Assembly: GCA_038324115.1 (NCBI GenBank)
Contig: JBBQHQ010000127.1
Location: forward strand, 1-7,855
Origin: Gaiellasilicea sp038324115
Lineage (GTDB): Bacteria > Actinomycetota > Thermoleophilia > Gaiellales > Gaiellaceae
Direction: 5' to 3'
DNA length: 7,855 nt
Positions 6,508 to 7,855 of this stretch are shown here, piece by piece (within the stretch, counting starts at the first letter, position 1; every line of letters starts with the position of its first letter). The notes below the pieces were generated by a model. It worked only from the letters and a program-made list of their open reading frames with translations, was not told the DNA's origin and ran no database searches. The position numbers were made by a program, and so were the translations under genes.

Positions 6508-7801
6508 CGTCCCTGTCGCCCTCCTGGGCTACGGAACCGTCGGATCGGCCGTCGACCGGCTCCTCGTCCAGAGCTCGGACGACATCGAGCGCGCGACGGG
6601 ACACCGGCTCCGCGTCGTCAAGGCGCTCGTTCGCGACCCTGCGAAGGAGCGTCCCGGCGCGCCCGATCCCGGGATCCTGACCACCGACTTCGCGGAGATC
6701 CGCGACGACCCGTCGATCGCGGTCGTCGCGGAGGTGATGGGCGGGCTCGACCCGGCGGGCGGCTACGTGCGCGCGCTGCTCGAGGCCGGCAAGCCCGTCG
6801 TCACCGCGAACAAGCAGCTCGTCGCCCGCGACGGGGCCGATCTCTTCGCGGCCGCCTCGGCCGCGGGCGTCCAGCTCCGTTTCGAGGCGTCGGTCTGCGC
6901 GGCGATCCCGGTCGTCAAGGTGCTGCGTGAGTCGCTCGTCGTCTCGAACGTGCATCGGGTCCTCGGGATCGTGAACGGGACGACGAACTTCATCCTCGGC
7001 CAGATGGAGGCGGGCGCCGAGTACGCGGACGCGCTCGCCGAGGCGCAGCGGCTCGGCTATGCCGAGGCCGACCCGACCGACGACGTCACCGGCGCGGACG
7101 CTGCCGCGAAGATGGCGATCCTCGCCACGGTCGCGTTCGGCTCGCGCGTGGTCACGAGCGAGGTCGAGACCGAGGGAATCGAAGGCGTGACCGCTGCGCA
7201 CGTGGCGGCGGCGCGGGCGATGGGTCTCGTCGTCAAGCTCGTCGGCCAGGCGACCAGGGTGAACGGCGCCGTCGACGTCCGCGTCAGCCCCGCCCTCGTC
7301 GACCGCCGGCACCCCCTCGCGACCGTTGAGGGGGCCTTCAACGCGGTCATGCTCCAGGGCGACGCGATCCGCGAGATCATGCTCGAGGGCCCCGGCGCCG
7401 GCGGAACCGAGACCGCCTCCGCCGTCGTCGCGGACATGGTCAGCGTGATCGGCACCCAGGGCACCGGCTTCCTCCAGAACGACGCCTGCTGGCGCGAGCT
7501 CGACAGGCTCCCGCCCGGCGACCTGCGCTCGCCCTTCTACCTCCACCTCGAGGTGGACGACCGCGCCGGGGTGCTCGCGCGGGTGGCGCGCAAGCTCGCC
7601 GCACACGAGATCTCCGTCGCGCGGCTCGTCCAGGATCCGGCCGAGGGCGGCGCCTCCCTGCACGTGCTCACGCACGAGGCCCCGTCCGGCCAGGTGAGCG
7701 CGGCGCTCGCCGACCTCGCCGGCCTGGAGGAGATGCGCGGCAAGCCGACCGCGATTCGCGTCATCTCCGACCGCGGGATCCAGGGCCTGGGATGGGCATG
7801 A
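6494..7801 (+). CDS. hom: Homoserine dehydrogenase with C-terminal ACT domain
   Basis: Hom reduces aspartate semialdehyde to homoserine, the branch point to threonine (and so isoleucine) and methionine. The 435-residue monofunctional form is seen, without an aspartokinase domain. The dinucleotide motif is LLGYGTVGSAV (11-20). VVTANKQLV places the conserved lysine at K107. Next come FEASVCAAIPVVKVL and VNGTTNFIL (160-168). The family signature ADPTDDVTGADAAAK spans 192-206 and carries the catalytic K206. An ACT domain begins near residue 348 (FYLHLEVDDRAGVLARVARKL) and probably binds threonine for feedback control. I prefer the ATG at 6494 with GGAGG (6486-6490) only 3 nt upstream. The ATG at 6470 adds eight mostly basic residues and lacks an RBS. 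The gene overlaps ilvC by 14 nt, placing the threonine branch under the same leader as ilvBNC. Confidence 0.96.
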
Positions 7802-7848
7802 CCGTCGCTCGCCTTCGGCTCGCTCCTGAAGCAGGAGACGCTCCATGA
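7798..7848 (+). CDS. Possible 16-codon bridging ORF between hom and the next gene
   Basis: An ATG at 7798 overlaps the hom stop in an ATGA. The frame runs 16 codons (MTVARLRLAPEAGDAP) and stops at 7846-7848, where its TGA overlaps the ATG of the next ORF in a second ATGA. No homology is recognisable, and such a short ORF may be chance. Terminating hom ribosomes could re-initiate here. If used, its translation would open the hairpin that covers the next RBS. Confidence 0.25.
   Translation: MTVARLRLAPEAGDAP
7823..7837 (+). promoter_or_regulatory. Small hairpin containing the Shine-Dalgarno of the last gene
   Basis: CTCCTG (7823-7828) pairs with CAGGAG (7832-7837) around a 3-nt loop. The right arm contains AGGAG (7833-7837), the Shine-Dalgarno of the ATG at 7845. 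Folded, it would hide the RBS. The stem is seen directly; a regulatory role is inferred, and six base pairs may be chance. Confidence 0.35.
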
Positions 7849-7855
7849 GCTCATT
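7845..7855 (+). CDS. First codons of a further gene (truncated by window end)
   Basis: An ATG at 7845 follows AGGAG (7833-7837) with 7-nt spacing and continues as Met-Ser-Ser before the window ends. Only three whole codons are visible, so the product cannot be read. Threonine synthase (thrC) commonly follows hom and would fit, but that is context only. Confidence 0.35.

Overview
The window is a dense, very GC-rich stretch read entirely from the + strand. It carries nitrogen and amino-acid genes in the style of a high-GC actinobacterium. Overlapping GTGA junctions, GTG starts and near-exclusive G/C at third codon positions fit that. A deep actinobacterial lineage such as Thermoleophilia is my guess from overall feel, not something the sequence proves.

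Layout. (1) 1-795: the 3' part of an ammonium transporter gene (amt), cut by the window edge. (2) 790-847: a very strong hairpin right after amt. (3) 855-2027: an AlaC-type aminotransferase. (4) 2028-2269: a 242-nt regulatory region. It holds a candidate promoter overlapping the alaC stop, and an unlisted 36-codon leader peptide gene whose 3' part is an unbroken run of 11 Leu/Ile/Val codons. Several mutually exclusive RNA pairings follow, one of them covering the Shine-Dalgarno of the next gene. (5) 2270-3235: a shortened isopropylmalate-dehydrogenase-like protein that has lost most catalytic residues. (6) 3232-5468: ilvB and ilvN, the large and small acetohydroxyacid synthase subunits. (7) 5488-6507: ilvC, ketol-acid reductoisomerase. 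(8) 6494-7801: hom, homoserine dehydrogenase with a C-terminal ACT domain. (9) 7798-7855: a 16-codon bridging ORF, a small hairpin, and the first codons of another gene.

How it works together. Genes 2270-7801 form one tightly packed operon, with 4-nt or 14-nt overlaps or a 19-nt gap. It makes the first common steps of valine, leucine and isoleucine synthesis, plus the homoserine step that leads to threonine, the precursor of isoleucine. The leader peptide predicts control by ribosome stalling when charged branched-chain tRNAs run low. AlaC just upstream uses pyruvate, which is also the IlvBN substrate.

The enzymes are ordinary. The parts most worth a second look are the unannotated leader peptide and its possible translational switch, and the degenerate LeuB-like protein that is the first full-length product under that control.
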